57,998 nucleotides of DNA from Emergencia sp. 1XD21-10 (GCF_009936045.1 NZ_QWEQ01000024.1:1-57998), one strand, 5' to 3'. Positions 41,133-50,422 are shown, counted from the stretch's first letter. Notes: generated by a model not told the origin, from the sequence alone. A program made the numbers and translations.

Positions 41133-43400
41133 TTACTGTTCCACCCTCGCAAATTCTGTATAAATCGCCTGAATTGCAGCCATATAGTCTGCGCTGTTCA
41201 CACCGACCATCATGTTGATTTTCTGTGCGCCGTGGTCTATAAGCTTCACATTAATTTTGCGGTTTGCCAGAGCACCAAGCACCTTTACGGCAACAGCTGG
41301 CGAAGTGCCAAGCTCCCGTCCGACGATGGCAATTAAAGCCACATCGCTGGTAACCGTCACTGTTCCCTGTGGCACTTTGTCCCAGATTTCTTCGGTAAGC
41401 ACAGAAATGCAGTCTCTCACGTCAAACTCATGGACGATGATATTGAGAGAGTCGATACTGGACAGGATATTCTTGACAGCGATTTTTCTCTCATCAAAGA
41501 TTTCCAAAATCTCTGCACGAAGCTGCGGTTCCTCGCTCATCTTTCCCTTTTCGATTAGGATTGCAGTATAGCCTGTCTTTCCGGAAATGCCGGAGATTTC
41601 CAGACTGCTCTGGTAATAGTCCGCATTCTTTACAATCAGCGTGCCGTGCTCCTGCGGCTTATTGGTATTTCTAATGTTGATTGGAATTTCCAGCTTTACT
41701 ACAGGAAAAACCGTATCCTCATGAAGAACGGCGGCGCCCATATAAGAAAGCTCCCTCAGCTCTTTATAAGTAATCACCGGTACACTGCGCGGGTTATCTA
41801 CAATCCTAGGATCTGCCATAAGAAGTCCCGATACATCAGTCCAGTTTTCATAGAGGTCTGCACCTGCTACCGCAGCCACGATAGCACCTGTAATATCAGA
41901 ACCGCCTCTTGCAAAGGTCTTAGCCTCTCCGCTCGGAAGCGTCCCGTAAAAACCCGGAATTACTGCACGATTAGTTTCTGCCAGCGCTTTACCCAGAACC
42001 TTTTTGGTTTTTTCTTCATCGAAAGTCCCATCTTCCTTTAAGAAAATATGGTCTTTTGCATCGATAAAGTCCGCCCCGATATATGCTGCCATAATCTTAG
42101 CGTTAAGATATTCACCTCGGCTGATGATATAGTCAGATTTGGTATTATCTGACAACGCATTTCTAATCTGGTTAAACTCCTGATCAATATCGAGTTTCAC
42201 ACCAAGTCCTCTGACCAAAACCTTGTATCTGGACTGGATTTTGTCAAGAATTTCTTCTGCCTGCTCGCCTTTCTTTTCGATGCAGGCGATGAGCAAATCA
42301 GTCACTTTTACGTCATCTGCAGACCGCTTTCCCGGTGCAGACACAACAATATACTTTCTTGCCGTATCCTCTTCAATAATAGCGGCGCACTTTTTGAACT
42401 GCCCGCTGTCAGCAAGCGAGGTGCCTCCAAACTTGGCAACTTTGCAGTCAGCCTTCTGCGTAAATGCATCGGACAAGGTCGCATCGTTAATCTGATTCAC
42501 ATCATACTGGGTTGTCTGGTATACAAAATAGTTCAGCCAGTTGCAGTAAAGCAGATTGGCCGATGAGCGCCACTTTACGATAGGTTCTTTGGTGTCGTCA
42601 TCTTCAGGAAAATAGTTGCACGGCACATCAGGATTAAGACCTGCATTCTTGTCACGCAAATATTCCTTCAGCAGAGTATCGCCGTCATATTCCGAATGCC
42701 CCATGATAAAAATCTGCTTATCATTTCTGGATTTGATAGCATAGATTCCCGCTTCGTCGGAAGTGGAAATGATTTCCAGTTCCGAAATTCTCTCCACATC
42801 TTCCCTGTCCACCGTAGTGTTTCTGGAATGAGGCACAAAAAACTCATCGTCGAAGCCGCGGAACAGCATGCCTTTTTTGTAATCCAGAGTATGCTTATAC
42901 ACGCCGGAAAGCTTCTTCGGCAGCTTTCTCTTTTCAATGCCATAGTGGTAGTAAAGTCCTGCCTGCGCTCCCCAGCAAATGTGAAATGTGCTATGAACGT
43001 GACGCTTGGACCACTCCATGATTTCGCAAAGCTCATCCCAGTAGTCCACTTCCTCAAAGGGCAGCAGTTCCACCGGTGCGCCTGTGATAATCATTCCGTC
43101 ATAATTTTTATGTTTTATCTGATCAAAAGTCTTGTAAAAAGCAATCATATGCTCCTGCGACGCATTGGACGCCTTGTGAGTACTGGTCTGCAAAAGTTCC
43201 AGTTCCACCTGCAACGGTGTATTTCCAAGGAGTCTTGTCAGCTGCGTTTCCGTATCTATTTTGGTCGGCATCAGGTTGAGAATCAAAATCTGCAGCGGTC
43301 TGATATCCTGTGTCATGGCACGGGTATCGGTCATGACGAAGATATTCTCCGAAGTCAAGGTCTCAATTGCCGGTAAATTATTTGGTACTTTAATTGGCAT
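41133..43400 (-). CDS. Bifunctional homoserine O-acyltransferase (MetA) - aspartokinase fusion
   Basis: A single 755-residue frame fuses two enzymes. Residues 1-302 are MetA: catalytic Cys142 (HICWGAQAG), His235 and Glu237 (MGHSEYD), plus Glu111 (GAPVE), the residue that in characterised enzymes favours acetyl-CoA over succinyl-CoA. So the product is probably O-acetylhomoserine. Residues 320-755 are an aspartokinase with KFGGTS at 323-328, the [10 protein letters not shown] motif and C-terminal ACT regulatory domains. It joins the first step of the aspartate pathway to the committing step of methionine synthesis in one chain. Start 43400 has AGGAGG 9 nt upstream. The leader carries a promoter and terminator-like hairpin. 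Confidence 0.93.
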   Translation of the reverse strand: MPIKVPNNLPAIETLTSENIFVMTDTRAMTQDIRPLQILILNLMPTKIDTETQLTRLLGNTPLQVELELLQTSTHKASNASQEHMIAFYKTFDQIKHKNYDGMIITGAPVELLPFEEVDYWDELCEIMEWSKRHVHSTFHICWGAQAGLYYHYGIEKRKLPKKLSGVYKHTLDYKKGMLFRGFDDEFFVPHSRNTTVDREDVERISELEIISTSDEAGIYAIKSRNDKQIFIMGHSEYDGDTLLKEYLRDKNAGLNPDVPCNYFPEDDDTKEPIVKWRSSANLLYCNWLNYFVYQTTQYDVNQINDATLSDAFTQKADCKVAKFGGTSLADSGQFKKCAAIIEEDTARKYIVVSAPGKRSADDVKVTDLLIACIEKKGEQAEEILDKIQSRYKVLVRGLGVKLDIDQEFNQIRNALSDNTKSDYIISRGEYLNAKIMAAYIGADFIDAKDHIFLKEDGTFDEEKTKKVLGKALAETNRAVIPGFYGTLPSGEAKTFARGGSDITGAIVAAVAGADLYENWTDVSGLLMADPRIVDNPRSVPVITYKELRELSYMGAAVLHEDTVFPVVKLEIPINIRNTNKPQEHGTLIVKNADYYQSSLEISGISGKTGYTAILIEKGKMSEEPQLRAEILEIFDERKIAVKNILSSIDSLNIIVHEFDVRDCISVLTEEIWDKVPQGTVTVTSDVALIAIVGRELGTSPAVAVKVLGALANRKINVKLIDHGAQKINMMVGVNSADYMAAIQAIYTEFARVEQ

Positions 43401-43420
43401 AAACAAACGCCTCCTCTACT

Positions 43421-43467
43421 AAAAAAATGGACTGTCCGTCTCCTTCTATCCTTGGGACAAACAGTCC
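43421..43467 (-). terminator. Terminator-like hairpin in the metA-aspartokinase leader
   Basis: On the minus strand GGACTGT..GTCC (43467-43455) pairs with GGACAGTCC (43437-43429) and is followed by ATTTTTTT (43428-43421). Only about 20 nt separate it from the start codon, and a good promoter lies directly upstream. It could attenuate the fusion gene as well as end the upstream cluster. Confidence 0.75.
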
Positions 43468-43477
43468 TATCATTTCT

Positions 43478-43506
43478 ATTATGCGACAAATCCGCCCGAC
43501 TTTCAA
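43478..43506 (-). promoter_or_regulatory. Promoter of the metA-aspartokinase gene
   Basis: On the minus strand TTGAAA (43506-43501), a 17-bp spacer and CATAAT (43483-43478). Transcription would begin about 10 nt before the hairpin at 43429-43467. Confidence 0.7.
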
Positions 43507-43521
43507 GAGGAAGTTTTCTTT

Positions 43522-44670
43522 TTACGAAAGAATCATTCCCCCTGCTGAAAGCGCTGACAAGTTCCTGTCGTTTATCATATTTTCCATACTGTAGAGCGTC
43601 AGCACCTCGGTAATGCCCTGTTCCGCTGCGTATTCTGCCAGATTGCCACTGAAATAGCGCAAATCCACCATATATACGTTGTCGTAATGGTATGCCGCCA
43701 AAGGTGCAAAACAGTTAGCAAAGGAGTCCTTGATAATCAGCAGATTCTGCCCGGTTTCCTTCTTTCCTGTTTCAATGGCAAGTCTGCCGTAATTTCCGCC
43801 GAAAAACACAGCGTACTTATCCTTTTTCTCAAGGAACTGCCTTTGGTACATGCCTCCCGGCAGCGCCTTGCCGTCTGCAGTCACTTTGTAGCCATCCTGC
43901 TCCAGCGCTGTAAACGCACTGATGGTATCCCGATGACCATCGTCCCAGAGGACTTTAGAATACAGCGTGCCCTGAAAATCCTCAGTCAGCACGTTTTCTT
44001 CCGTTCCCAAAAAATCCAGCCACGGCTTCCACACACCAAAGGCAATAGCCGCCCCGTCTGTGGTCCAGTGGTGATCTTTCCTATAGTAAAGCTGGGTATT
44101 TCCGCGGCCTGCAATGAAGCTAAAGGTCTCGTAAAGATCCACATAACCGCAGTTTGTCAGCTGCTGCGCTGCTTCTTTTGCGTAAGCCGCCTCATCAAAG
44201 CAAGCAGCCCCGCCAGGCAGCTTATCTCCCATCACCGCGCCAGTAGTCGGCACCAACATAACGGATTTTTCCATGTCAGAAGGCAACTCCTCATAAAAGG
44301 ATTTTATCCCCTGCAGATTCTTTAAAAACTGTTGGTGATCCATCTGTTCTTCGGTGAGTTTTTCTATAAACCAGCCATCCTTACCCAGATAAACGCCGCC
44401 GATATCTTTTTTCAATAACAGCCGCTGTAAGGCAGTCTTTGCAGAAATCCACTGGTTGCGAAGCGGTACCTGATCGTCCATATACCGCTGAAAATCCTCC
44501 TCAAACGCTCCTGAGAGCACACGTTCTGCGGTAAATTTCGGCGCTTGCTGCAGCATCCGGTTTTCGTTGTCAGAAAAAACCTTATCCTTCAGGAAGATTC
44601 CTCCCAGGAGAAGAATCAGCAGAAATCCAGCAAACAGCACAGTCATGATAATGTCATCTTTCTTTCTCAT
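43522..44670 (-). CDS. DHHW-family (AlgX/AlgJ-like) membrane-anchored protein
   Basis: A 382-residue protein with one N-terminal membrane anchor (about residues 7-27) and an extracellular SGNH-like domain with the Asp199-His200-His201-Trp202 motif and a later LLIIKDSFANCF segment that would supply the serine. It resembles AlgX/AlgJ O-acetylation partners of MBOAT enzymes, so it probably transfers acyl groups to a surface polymer. The ATG at 44670 has AGGAGG 10 nt upstream. It follows the MBOAT gene by 17 bp. Confidence 0.88.
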   Translation of the reverse strand: MRKKDDIIMTVLFAGFLLILLLGGIFLKDKVFSDNENRMLQQAPKFTAERVLSGAFEEDFQRYMDDQVPLRNQWISAKTALQRLLLKKDIGGVYLGKDGWFIEKLTEEQMDHQQFLKNLQGIKSFYEELPSDMEKSVMLVPTTGAVMGDKLPGGAACFDEAAYAKEAAQQLTNCGYVDLYETFSFIAGRGNTQLYYRKDHHWTTDGAAIAFGVWKPWLDFLGTEENVLTEDFQGTLYSKVLWDDGHRDTISAFTALEQDGYKVTADGKALPGGMYQRQFLEKKDKYAVFFGGNYGRLAIETGKKETGQNLLIIKDSFANCFAPLAAYHYDNVYMVDLRYFSGNLAEYAAEQGITEVLTLYSMENMINDRNLSALSAGGMILS

Positions 44671-44687
44671 CTTCCACACGCCTCCTA

Positions 44688-46085
44688 TCAGAACCTGAAA
44701 TACAGAAACGGATTATATGTATCGCTGACTAAAAACGCCATAGATGCTGTTAAAATCAGCAAATATGTGACATTCTTTACAGTCAGATAAACTGCTGGCT
44801 TTCTCTGAAGCTTTCCAAGCAGCGCTCTTGCACATTTTGATGGAAACTGCGTAGACGCAAAAGCCATGATGACAAGTAGCATCCCAGACGTTGCAAGGAA
44901 GTACCCGCTTCGCCCGTTCCAAAGACCACTGCAAAAAGCCATGGCCTTCAAATAGGTGAAAAACGTTGTACCATCGGTCAGAGCAAAAATGACCCAGCCC
45001 AGCACGATAAAAAACAGCGCGTACGCATGCTGCACAAAACACGGCAGCTTTTCCAAAACCCGCAGCAAAAATACTTTTTCTAAAATCAGCAGAATACCGA
45101 AATACACACCCCACCACAGAAAATTCCAGCTGGCGCCATGCCAAAATCCGGTCAGCGCCCAAACAATAAAAATATTTACCACCTGACGGCTCATTCCTTT
45201 GCGATTTCCACCCAGCGGAATGTACACATACTCTTTAAACCATGTACTCAGCGAAATATGCCATCTTCTCCAAAAGTCGGTAATGTTCTTTGCAGTGTAC
45301 GGATAATTGAAATTCTCTTCAAAATGAAAACCGAACATTCGTCCAAGACCGATTGCCATATCCGAGTAACCGCCAAAATCAAAATAAATCTGAAAGGTAA
45401 AGGCAATTGCGCCCAGCCACGCCGTCGCTGCCGGCATCTGATCGATATTCATAGACGAGATTTCGTCCCATATAAGCCCCGCCTGATTGGCAAGAAGGAC
45501 TTTTTTCCCAAGACCCATGACAAAACGTCGTGCGCCCTCCGCAAAATTTTCCAGATTGCTCTCTCTTTCAGCAAGCTGCATCTGGATGGTTACATAACGC
45601 ACGATAGGCCCCGCAATGAGCTGCGGAAATAAAGTAATATAAAGTGCAAATCGAAGCAGATTCTTCTGTGATGCTGCCTTTTCCCTGTACACATCTATCA
45701 CATAGGACATAGCCTGAAATGTGTAAAATGATATGCCGATAGGCAGTACCACCTCCGGAAATCCCAGACGTCCAAAGAAGAAACCTGCATATTTAAAATA
45801 CCCCAATATAATCAAATTTCCAAGAGCAGCGAAACAGAGCATAAGCCTCGCTGGCCTATGCTCGTTATTTCCGAAATTTTTACAACACGGTATTGCCAGC
45901 CCGCATCCGTAGTTAAATAGAATGGACACCAGCATAATCAGTAAATATCTGGGCTCTCCAAAGCCGTAGAATAAGAGGCTTCCTAAGAGCAGTACACCGT
46001 TTCGCATACCCTTGGGCACAAGATAATACAAGATTATCACAGTTGGCAAAAATGCCAGCAGAAAAACTGTACTACTGAAGACCAT
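44688..46085 (-). CDS. MBOAT-family O-acyltransferase (AlgI/DltB-like)
   Basis: A 465-residue polytopic membrane enzyme with the MBOAT core: FPQLIAGPIVRY near 153-164, YFDFGGYSDMAIGLGRMFGF at 234-253, NITDFWRRWHISLSTWFKEY at 267-286 and catalytic His316 in LTGFWHGASW. It moves acyl groups across the membrane for surface glycan or teichoic acid modification. AGGAG precedes the start. It overlaps the end of the transglutaminase-like gene by 14 nt and is followed by its DHHW partner. Confidence 0.94.
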   Translation of the reverse strand: MVFSSTVFLLAFLPTVIILYYLVPKGMRNGVLLLGSLLFYGFGEPRYLLIMLVSILFNYGCGLAIPCCKNFGNNEHRPARLMLCFAALGNLIILGYFKYAGFFFGRLGFPEVVLPIGISFYTFQAMSYVIDVYREKAASQKNLLRFALYITLFPQLIAGPIVRYVTIQMQLAERESNLENFAEGARRFVMGLGKKVLLANQAGLIWDEISSMNIDQMPAATAWLGAIAFTFQIYFDFGGYSDMAIGLGRMFGFHFEENFNYPYTAKNITDFWRRWHISLSTWFKEYVYIPLGGNRKGMSRQVVNIFIVWALTGFWHGASWNFLWWGVYFGILLILEKVFLLRVLEKLPCFVQHAYALFFIVLGWVIFALTDGTTFFTYLKAMAFCSGLWNGRSGYFLATSGMLLVIMAFASTQFPSKCARALLGKLQRKPAVYLTVKNVTYLLILTASMAFLVSDTYNPFLYFRF

Positions 46086-47067
46086 CGATGATCTCCTGCA
46101 GCTTCTCTAAAATTTCCGGATCAAGCTGTCCACCCATTCCGTCATCTGCCTGATATGCTTCTATCGTGTAAATAGTTTTATCCCCAATCTGCATAGTTGT
46201 ACCCTGGCACAATTCAGTCATACCGTCATTAAACGCACTGGTAATATAGCTTGCAACATCTTCATTATAGTTTTCAGCATTCTTTAAAGTAAAAGCAATT
46301 CTACGGCTGCCTTCGTCCATCTGTGTTTTCACGTATTCCGGTATATCGTAGATATCCTTTAAATCACCGGCATTTTCTGCAAGGTAACAGTACTTGGTAC
46401 CGTCAGCAGCCGGAATTTCCTCGTGATTCCATGGATAACTTCCATCATCTTTAACACTGTCAGGCACATTAAAATATGTATATCCCGGTTTTTCGCCGGT
46501 GCCTCCATCAAAAGTTACATCGCAGTGATACCATTCGTCATCCAGCTTAACTAAATCCCATGCATGCTCGCCTTCCTCTGTAGAATGAATAATCTGACAC
46601 TCAATATCCAGCATATCCATCAGTAGTTTAAAGGTAGTCGCATGACCCACGCAAATTGCCTGATGATACTTGAAAACTCCGTATGGAAGATGGCTGTATT
46701 GTCCGCCGCTTGCAATTGGAGCCAGAGAATTATCATTATATGCCGTATATGCCATCTGCCAGTCGTAGATTGCCTTTTCCTTTTCGTAGTCGCTCATGCC
46801 ATCTGTTATATTCTCGTCGATGACTTTCTTTGCCTGCTCCAGCACATATTTATCCTGTTCATTGAGTCCTTCTGTCGTTCCTGACTTGTAGGCTTCTACC
46901 ACTGCCGTATCATCGTAAATCTCGTGAATTTCACCTTTTGAAGCAACATATTCCTTTAGCATATCTGCCAGAGCATTGTTTTGCAAAAAAACACCCGCAA
47001 CAGAAATAAGCAAAATCGCCTGCATTCCGATTAAAATCCCTGTTAAAATTTTTGTCTTCTTTGTCAT
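46072..47067 (-). CDS. Transglutaminase-like exported protein
   Basis: A 331-residue protein with an N-terminal membrane segment (about residues 8-29) and an extracellular transglutaminase-like fold with the triad Cys139 (AICVGHATTF), His168 (GEHAWDLV) and Asp183 (HCDVTFD). Bacterial members are usually proteases or crosslinking enzymes at the cell surface. The ATG at 47067 is preferred because GGAG has normal spacing to it. It lies between the DUF4358 lipoprotein and MBOAT genes, so it probably works in the same surface pathway. Confidence 0.88.
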   Translation of the reverse strand: MTKKTKILTGILIGMQAILLISVAGVFLQNNALADMLKEYVASKGEIHEIYDDTAVVEAYKSGTTEGLNEQDKYVLEQAKKVIDENITDGMSDYEKEKAIYDWQMAYTAYNDNSLAPIASGGQYSHLPYGVFKYHQAICVGHATTFKLLMDMLDIECQIIHSTEEGEHAWDLVKLDDEWYHCDVTFDGGTGEKPGYTYFNVPDSVKDDGSYPWNHEEIPAADGTKYCYLAENAGDLKDIYDIPEYVKTQMDEGSRRIAFTLKNAENYNEDVASYITSAFNDGMTELCQGTTMQIGDKTIYTIEAYQADDGMGGQLDPEILEKLQEIIDGLQ

Positions 47068-47082
47068 TTTCTGCATCTCCTA

Positions 47083-47583
47083 TTAATCCTGATTTAATAC
47101 ACCCTGAATTACTGTAATCATCTCTTCCGGCTGATCTGAAATTACCAGAAATACGTAATTCTTTAACACTGTAACCCTTGCATTTTCTAGCTTATAAACC
47201 TCATCCGGCTTGTAGTTCTCAAAATCATGGAGCCGTTTTGCGAGCCTTGCTTCCATGTATTTTTTGATTTCGCTAACGTCTGCATTTTCGCCTGCTCTAA
47301 CGATGGAAATCTCATCTGCATTACCACCATCTGCTGCATAGGCAATAGTTCCTCCGTCAATCTTCTTTATGGAGAAATTGTACAGCCTTTCAAAATTATC
47401 AGCATATACATCTTCCCCTAAGCTGACGGTTGTATCCATCGGCGTGGTGTCAAACTGTTCCAGTACAGTTTTCACCGCCTCATTACATCGCCCTTCGTCC
47501 TTGTCCTCACTACAGCTGCAAAGCACACTTACAGTAAGTAGAATACAAGTTACTAACGTCATAGTTTTTATTATTTTCTTCAT
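47083..47583 (-). CDS. DUF4358-family lipoprotein
   Basis: A 166-residue lipoprotein with signal peptide KKIIKTMTLVTCILLTVSV and lipobox VLCSC. The mature part resembles DUF4358 (YNFSIKKIDGG and the AEISI-type strand followed by a KKYMEARLAKRLHDFENY helix). The function is unknown, but DUF4358 proteins are often next to DHHW and MBOAT genes. AAAGGGG precedes the ATG at 47583. It heads the four-gene acylation cluster. Confidence 0.82.
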   Translation of the reverse strand: MKKIIKTMTLVTCILLTVSVLCSCSEDKDEGRCNEAVKTVLEQFDTTPMDTTVSLGEDVYADNFERLYNFSIKKIDGGTIAYAADGGNADEISIVRAGENADVSEIKKYMEARLAKRLHDFENYKPDEVYKLENARVTVLKNYVFLVISDQPEEMITVIQGVLNQD

Positions 47584-47689
47584 GTTTTTCCCCTTTCCCA
47601 AAGTTTTCTCTGTAAAATTCATTCTACAACTTTCTAAGGGAAAAATATATAGGATTTCTGAGATTTAAGAATTATTAAGAATACCCTCG

Positions 47690-48295
47690 CTACTTCCTGC
47701 TGCTGATAAAAAGCTGCACCGAAGCTGCACCATACTCGTATCCTCTGCTGCCAGTCATGTCATAAGCGATAGCAGTAGCCACAGTGTCATACCTGGATTC
47801 CAGCATATTTTTGCGGTGAGCCGATGATTTCTTCCACTGCTGAAACATTCCCTTTGCTGCGGCTTCCGGCGAAGTCTGATAAGCTCTCCATGCTAAGTTT
47901 TCTCCAGTGCCCCGATAAGAGATACGCAATTTCAAATCTGTATACACGCTGGAAAAACTTCGAAGTTCTCCTTTTTTATTATAGCGCCTGTGGCTTAGTT
48001 GTGGATATTGCAACGCCTCCGTCGCTCTCAAATCTGCTGCTTTCTGCAGCTTCTTATTGAGAGAAAGAGGTTTTACTCCGTGAGCCCTGCGATACGCATT
48101 AAGTAGCTTCAAAGCTTCTCTTTGATAACGTTTTGCATAAGCCTCCAATGTCAATGTTTCCGTCATATCAGCTGTTTCCAGCACTGGTGCGGCTTCTGCA
48201 TATGCTGCATTTGCTGTGGCGTGCAGCTGCACGAGCAAAACCATTGCAAAAATCATCCACACTATGAATCTCATCTGCATCTTATTTTTTATCAC
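47690..48295 (-). CDS. Secreted CAP (SCP/PR1)-domain protein
   Basis: A 201-residue exported protein with a signal peptide (FIVWMIFAMVLLVQLHATANA) and a CAP domain: ALKLLNAYRRAHGVKPL, the LSHRRYNKKG stretch and the GTGENLAW and SSAHRKNMLESRYD motifs with the conserved His and Glu. CAP proteins are surface or spore-associated and their biochemical role in bacteria is unclear. The start is set at a GTG (48295) with GGAGG 7 nt upstream; a much longer open frame to 48559 has no secretion-like N-terminus. Confidence 0.85.
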   Translation of the reverse strand: MIKNKMQMRFIVWMIFAMVLLVQLHATANAAYAEAAPVLETADMTETLTLEAYAKRYQREALKLLNAYRRAHGVKPLSLNKKLQKAADLRATEALQYPQLSHRRYNKKGELRSFSSVYTDLKLRISYRGTGENLAWRAYQTSPEAAAKGMFQQWKKSSAHRKNMLESRYDTVATAIAYDMTGSRGYEYGAASVQLFISSRK

Positions 48296-48595
48296 ACTTA
48301 TTCCTCCCCTGCTCTTTTCTTTGCCGTTATTGTATCCGACTTTTTCCCAAAAAGAAAGGGAAAAAAGCTGACATTTCCCCATAGTCGTTGGAATGTAAGG
48401 GAAAAAAGTTTTAAAATAAATTATCTTGATACGTCTGCTGCCGCTTTTTTCTCTCTCGAAATTGAACTTTTTTCCAGTTTCGGAAGCGCTGGAAAGAATA
48501 TTTCCTTTATTCGAAAAGAATGGAAAAAACAGTATGGAGCTTCCTCCTTCATATCGCAAGCCTTCTAAGGTTTAAGCCCTGTCATCGCAAGCAAC
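48296..48595. promoter_or_regulatory. Upstream region of the CAP gene with palindrome
   Basis: On the minus strand a TACAAT -10 element (48334-48329) lies just downstream of the inverted repeat CTTTTTTCCC / GGGAAAAAG (48340-48367), which would cover the -35 region and may be an operator. A further GGGAAAAAAG copy on the plus strand lies near 48401-48410. No gene is supported in this 300-bp gap. Confidence 0.45.
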
Positions 48596-48630
48596 AAAAA
48601 AACACCATTCATCAGAAAGGTGTTTTCTTT
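48596..48630. terminator. Terminator of the tRNA cluster
   Basis: AAAACACC pairs with GGTGTTTT (arms near 48599-48606 and 48619-48626), with A-run and T-run flanks. It follows the tRNA-fMet gene on the minus strand. Confidence 0.85.
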
Positions 48631-48635
48631 TTCTA

Positions 48636-48711
<76 letters not shown>

Positions 48712-48736
48712 ATATTAAGTTGTACAGATAAGAAAT

Positions 48737-48825
48737 TGGTGCCGGAAACCGGGGTCGAACCGGTACGATCGGTAAGGATCGCAGGATTTTAAGTCCTGTG
48801 CGTCTGCCAATTCCGCCATTCCGGC
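48737..48825 (-). tRNA. tRNA-Leu (TAA)
   Basis: An 89-nt tRNA with a long variable arm, as expected for leucine. The anticodon is TAA, the acceptor GCCGGAA pairs with TTCCGGC, and the CCA end is encoded. Confidence 0.96.
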
Positions 48826-48851
48826 ACATCAATACAAATCTGTCAAAAAAA

Positions 48852-48926
48852 TGGCTCCGAGAGTGGGGCTCGAACCCACAGCCTACCGGTTAACAGCCGG
48901 TTGCTCCACCATTGAGCTATCTCGGA
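48852..48926 (-). tRNA. tRNA-Asn (GTT)
   Basis: A 75-nt tRNA with anticodon GTT, acceptor TCCGAGA pairing with TCTCGGA, and encoded CCA. It is first of the three tRNAs, behind a consensus promoter. Confidence 0.96.
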
Positions 48927-48958
48927 ACAATGTTCCGTCATTCCTGACGGCAGATATT

Positions 48959-48988
48959 ATTATACACCAGTATCACAGTTATTGTCAA
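48959..48988 (-). promoter_or_regulatory. Promoter of the tRNA cluster
   Basis: On the minus strand TTGACA (48988-48983), an 18-bp spacer and TATAAT (48964-48959) are both perfect consensus hexamers, about 33 bp before tRNA-Asn. Confidence 0.9.
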
Positions 48989-49147
48989 TATCTTTTTCTA
49001 CTTTTTTTATATTTTCAGATTCAATTCGAATTTAGGCTTCCGCTCACCATCTACAGTCTATTATAACAATAAATTCCGGTTTTATTCCTGCTTTTTACTG
49101 ATTTCCAAAAAAATTATCAGAAGATCTCGGGGTCATAGATTTCCTAC

Positions 49148-49274
49148 ATTGACAAATTCTCGATTTTTCGCTACTTTTGTCAATCTTTCCTTAAAAATTC
49201 AGCAAAAGACAACTGAAATTCGGATATTTTTTGACAAAATTGACAAATTTCAGCTTTCTTGTCAATTTTGTCAA
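49148..49274. repeat. Cluster of TTGACAA inverted repeats
   Basis: Six copies of TTGACAA or its complement TTGTCAA lie within 127 bp. The right-hand group is a perfect 16-bp inverted repeat (49231-49246 with 49259-49274, 12-nt loop). The left-hand pair is ATTGACAAA (49148-49156) with TTTGTCAAT (49176-49184). CTGAAATT (49213-49220) can instead pair with AATTTCAG (49246-49253), which overlaps the loop of the larger hairpin, so alternative folds are possible. Downstream, 49275-49400 is GC-rich and gene-free. Confidence 0.7.
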
Positions 49275-49399
49275 CGCAGGAGGGGATGTGGGCGACTGCT
49301 TGACAGACTCAATGCCCGCAAACAGCTGCCAGCCGCTGACCGCAACTCATTAAACCAGGCAACCAGCCGCCGACTGGCGCACAAGCCGGCAGCCTATCC

Positions 49400-50422
49400 T
49401 TAGGACAGGCTGCTGCTTTTCTCTGCTTTATCCAGCTGCGCGTTATGTTTAACTACTGCAATTTTCTTAGTATATTTTTCCGCTTTTTCTATCTCTCCGG
49501 AGGCCGTATAGTAGGCGGCCAGGCTTTCCATCGCTTCTACATTGCTTGGTGAAAGCTGCAGAACTCGAAGATAACAGCTTTCGGCATCTTTCAGTTGTTC
49601 TTCTGCTTCGTAGGCAACGCCCAGATAGTACCACAGAGGCCACCAGGTATTGAAACGTTCGTCCTCCTTGTAGCCAGCCAGAATGGTGATTCCTTCTGCA
49701 AAGCGGCCTGCCAGCACATGATTATAGCCCTCTTCGATTTTTACAGGCTCAGCCAGTTTTTCCAGCCAGCCGCTGACTTCTTCTTTCTGCTCCTTGTTAT
49801 CCGAAAGTTCCATAAAGGTATCAAAGGTCAGCTTCGCTTTTACGTAAAGTCCCATATTCAGATAACCATAACCCAAGAAGTAAAATCCCATGTCGAAGTC
49901 CGGTTTCATCAGGGTCAGTTTTTCAAAGGCTTCCAGGGACTCTGCCTTATAGCGTCCGACATACTCTTCCCCTTCTCCGATTTCATAGGAGTCCTTGCAG
50001 GCTCTGCCGTAGCAGTACAGCGCGTCAGCGGACTCAGGATCAATTAAGAGAGCGCTACGAAAGCAGATACAGGCATAGTCAAAATCATTTTTAGCAGCAG
50101 ATTCCACACCTTCGTTAATCAAAGGCTTTACAAACTCTTTGGTAAAGGTTCTGGTAATATATGCCACATAATGATCTCTATATTTGAAGTTGATGTCACA
50201 GCCGATAATAAATGCCATATTCTTAGCAATTACCAAGGTCGAAAGTCCTGTCATGGCAGTTTTGCGAATTGGCACCGGAACACCGGTCAGAATATCTGCA
50301 ATGCCTGCTTTTTCAAGGTAGCTGTCCGACAGTTCATCAAAGATAAACTGGTCTGCATGGGGCAGCAGATATTCACCGATACGGTCCTGCAAAATTTGCG
50401 GTTCTTTATGTTCAAAATCCAT
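49400..50422 (-). CDS. Tetratricopeptide-repeat protein
   Basis: A 340-residue soluble protein with several TPR units, clearest at about residues 105-150 (FDYACICFRSALLIDPESAD), near 180 and at 265-310 (QLKDAESCYLRVLQLSPSNV). TPR proteins serve as interaction scaffolds; the partner is unknown. The ATG at 50422 overlaps the stop of the B12-binding radical-SAM gene (TAATG). Its last codons lie in an AGCCT / AGGCT palindrome (49389-49413) that may act as a terminator on the plus strand. Confidence 0.88.
   Translation of the reverse strand: MDFEHKEPQILQDRIGEYLLPHADQFIFDELSDSYLEKAGIADILTGVPVPIRKTAMTGLSTLVIAKNMAFIIGCDINFKYRDHYVAYITRTFTKEFVKPLINEGVESAAKNDFDYACICFRSALLIDPESADALYCYGRACKDSYEIGEGEEYVGRYKAESLEAFEKLTLMKPDFDMGFYFLGYGYLNMGLYVKAKLTFDTFMELSDNKEQKEEVSGWLEKLAEPVKIEEGYNHVLAGRFAEGITILAGYKEDERFNTWWPLWYYLGVAYEAEEQLKDAESCYLRVLQLSPSNVEAMESLAAYYTASGEIEKAEKYTKKIAVVKHNAQLDKAEKSSSLS

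Noticed and set aside
47690-48559. 289-residue reading of the CAP protein from 48559
   Set aside because: The extra N-terminal 88 residues are basic and non-conserved and would hide the signal peptide; the GTG at 48295 has a proper ribosome binding site.
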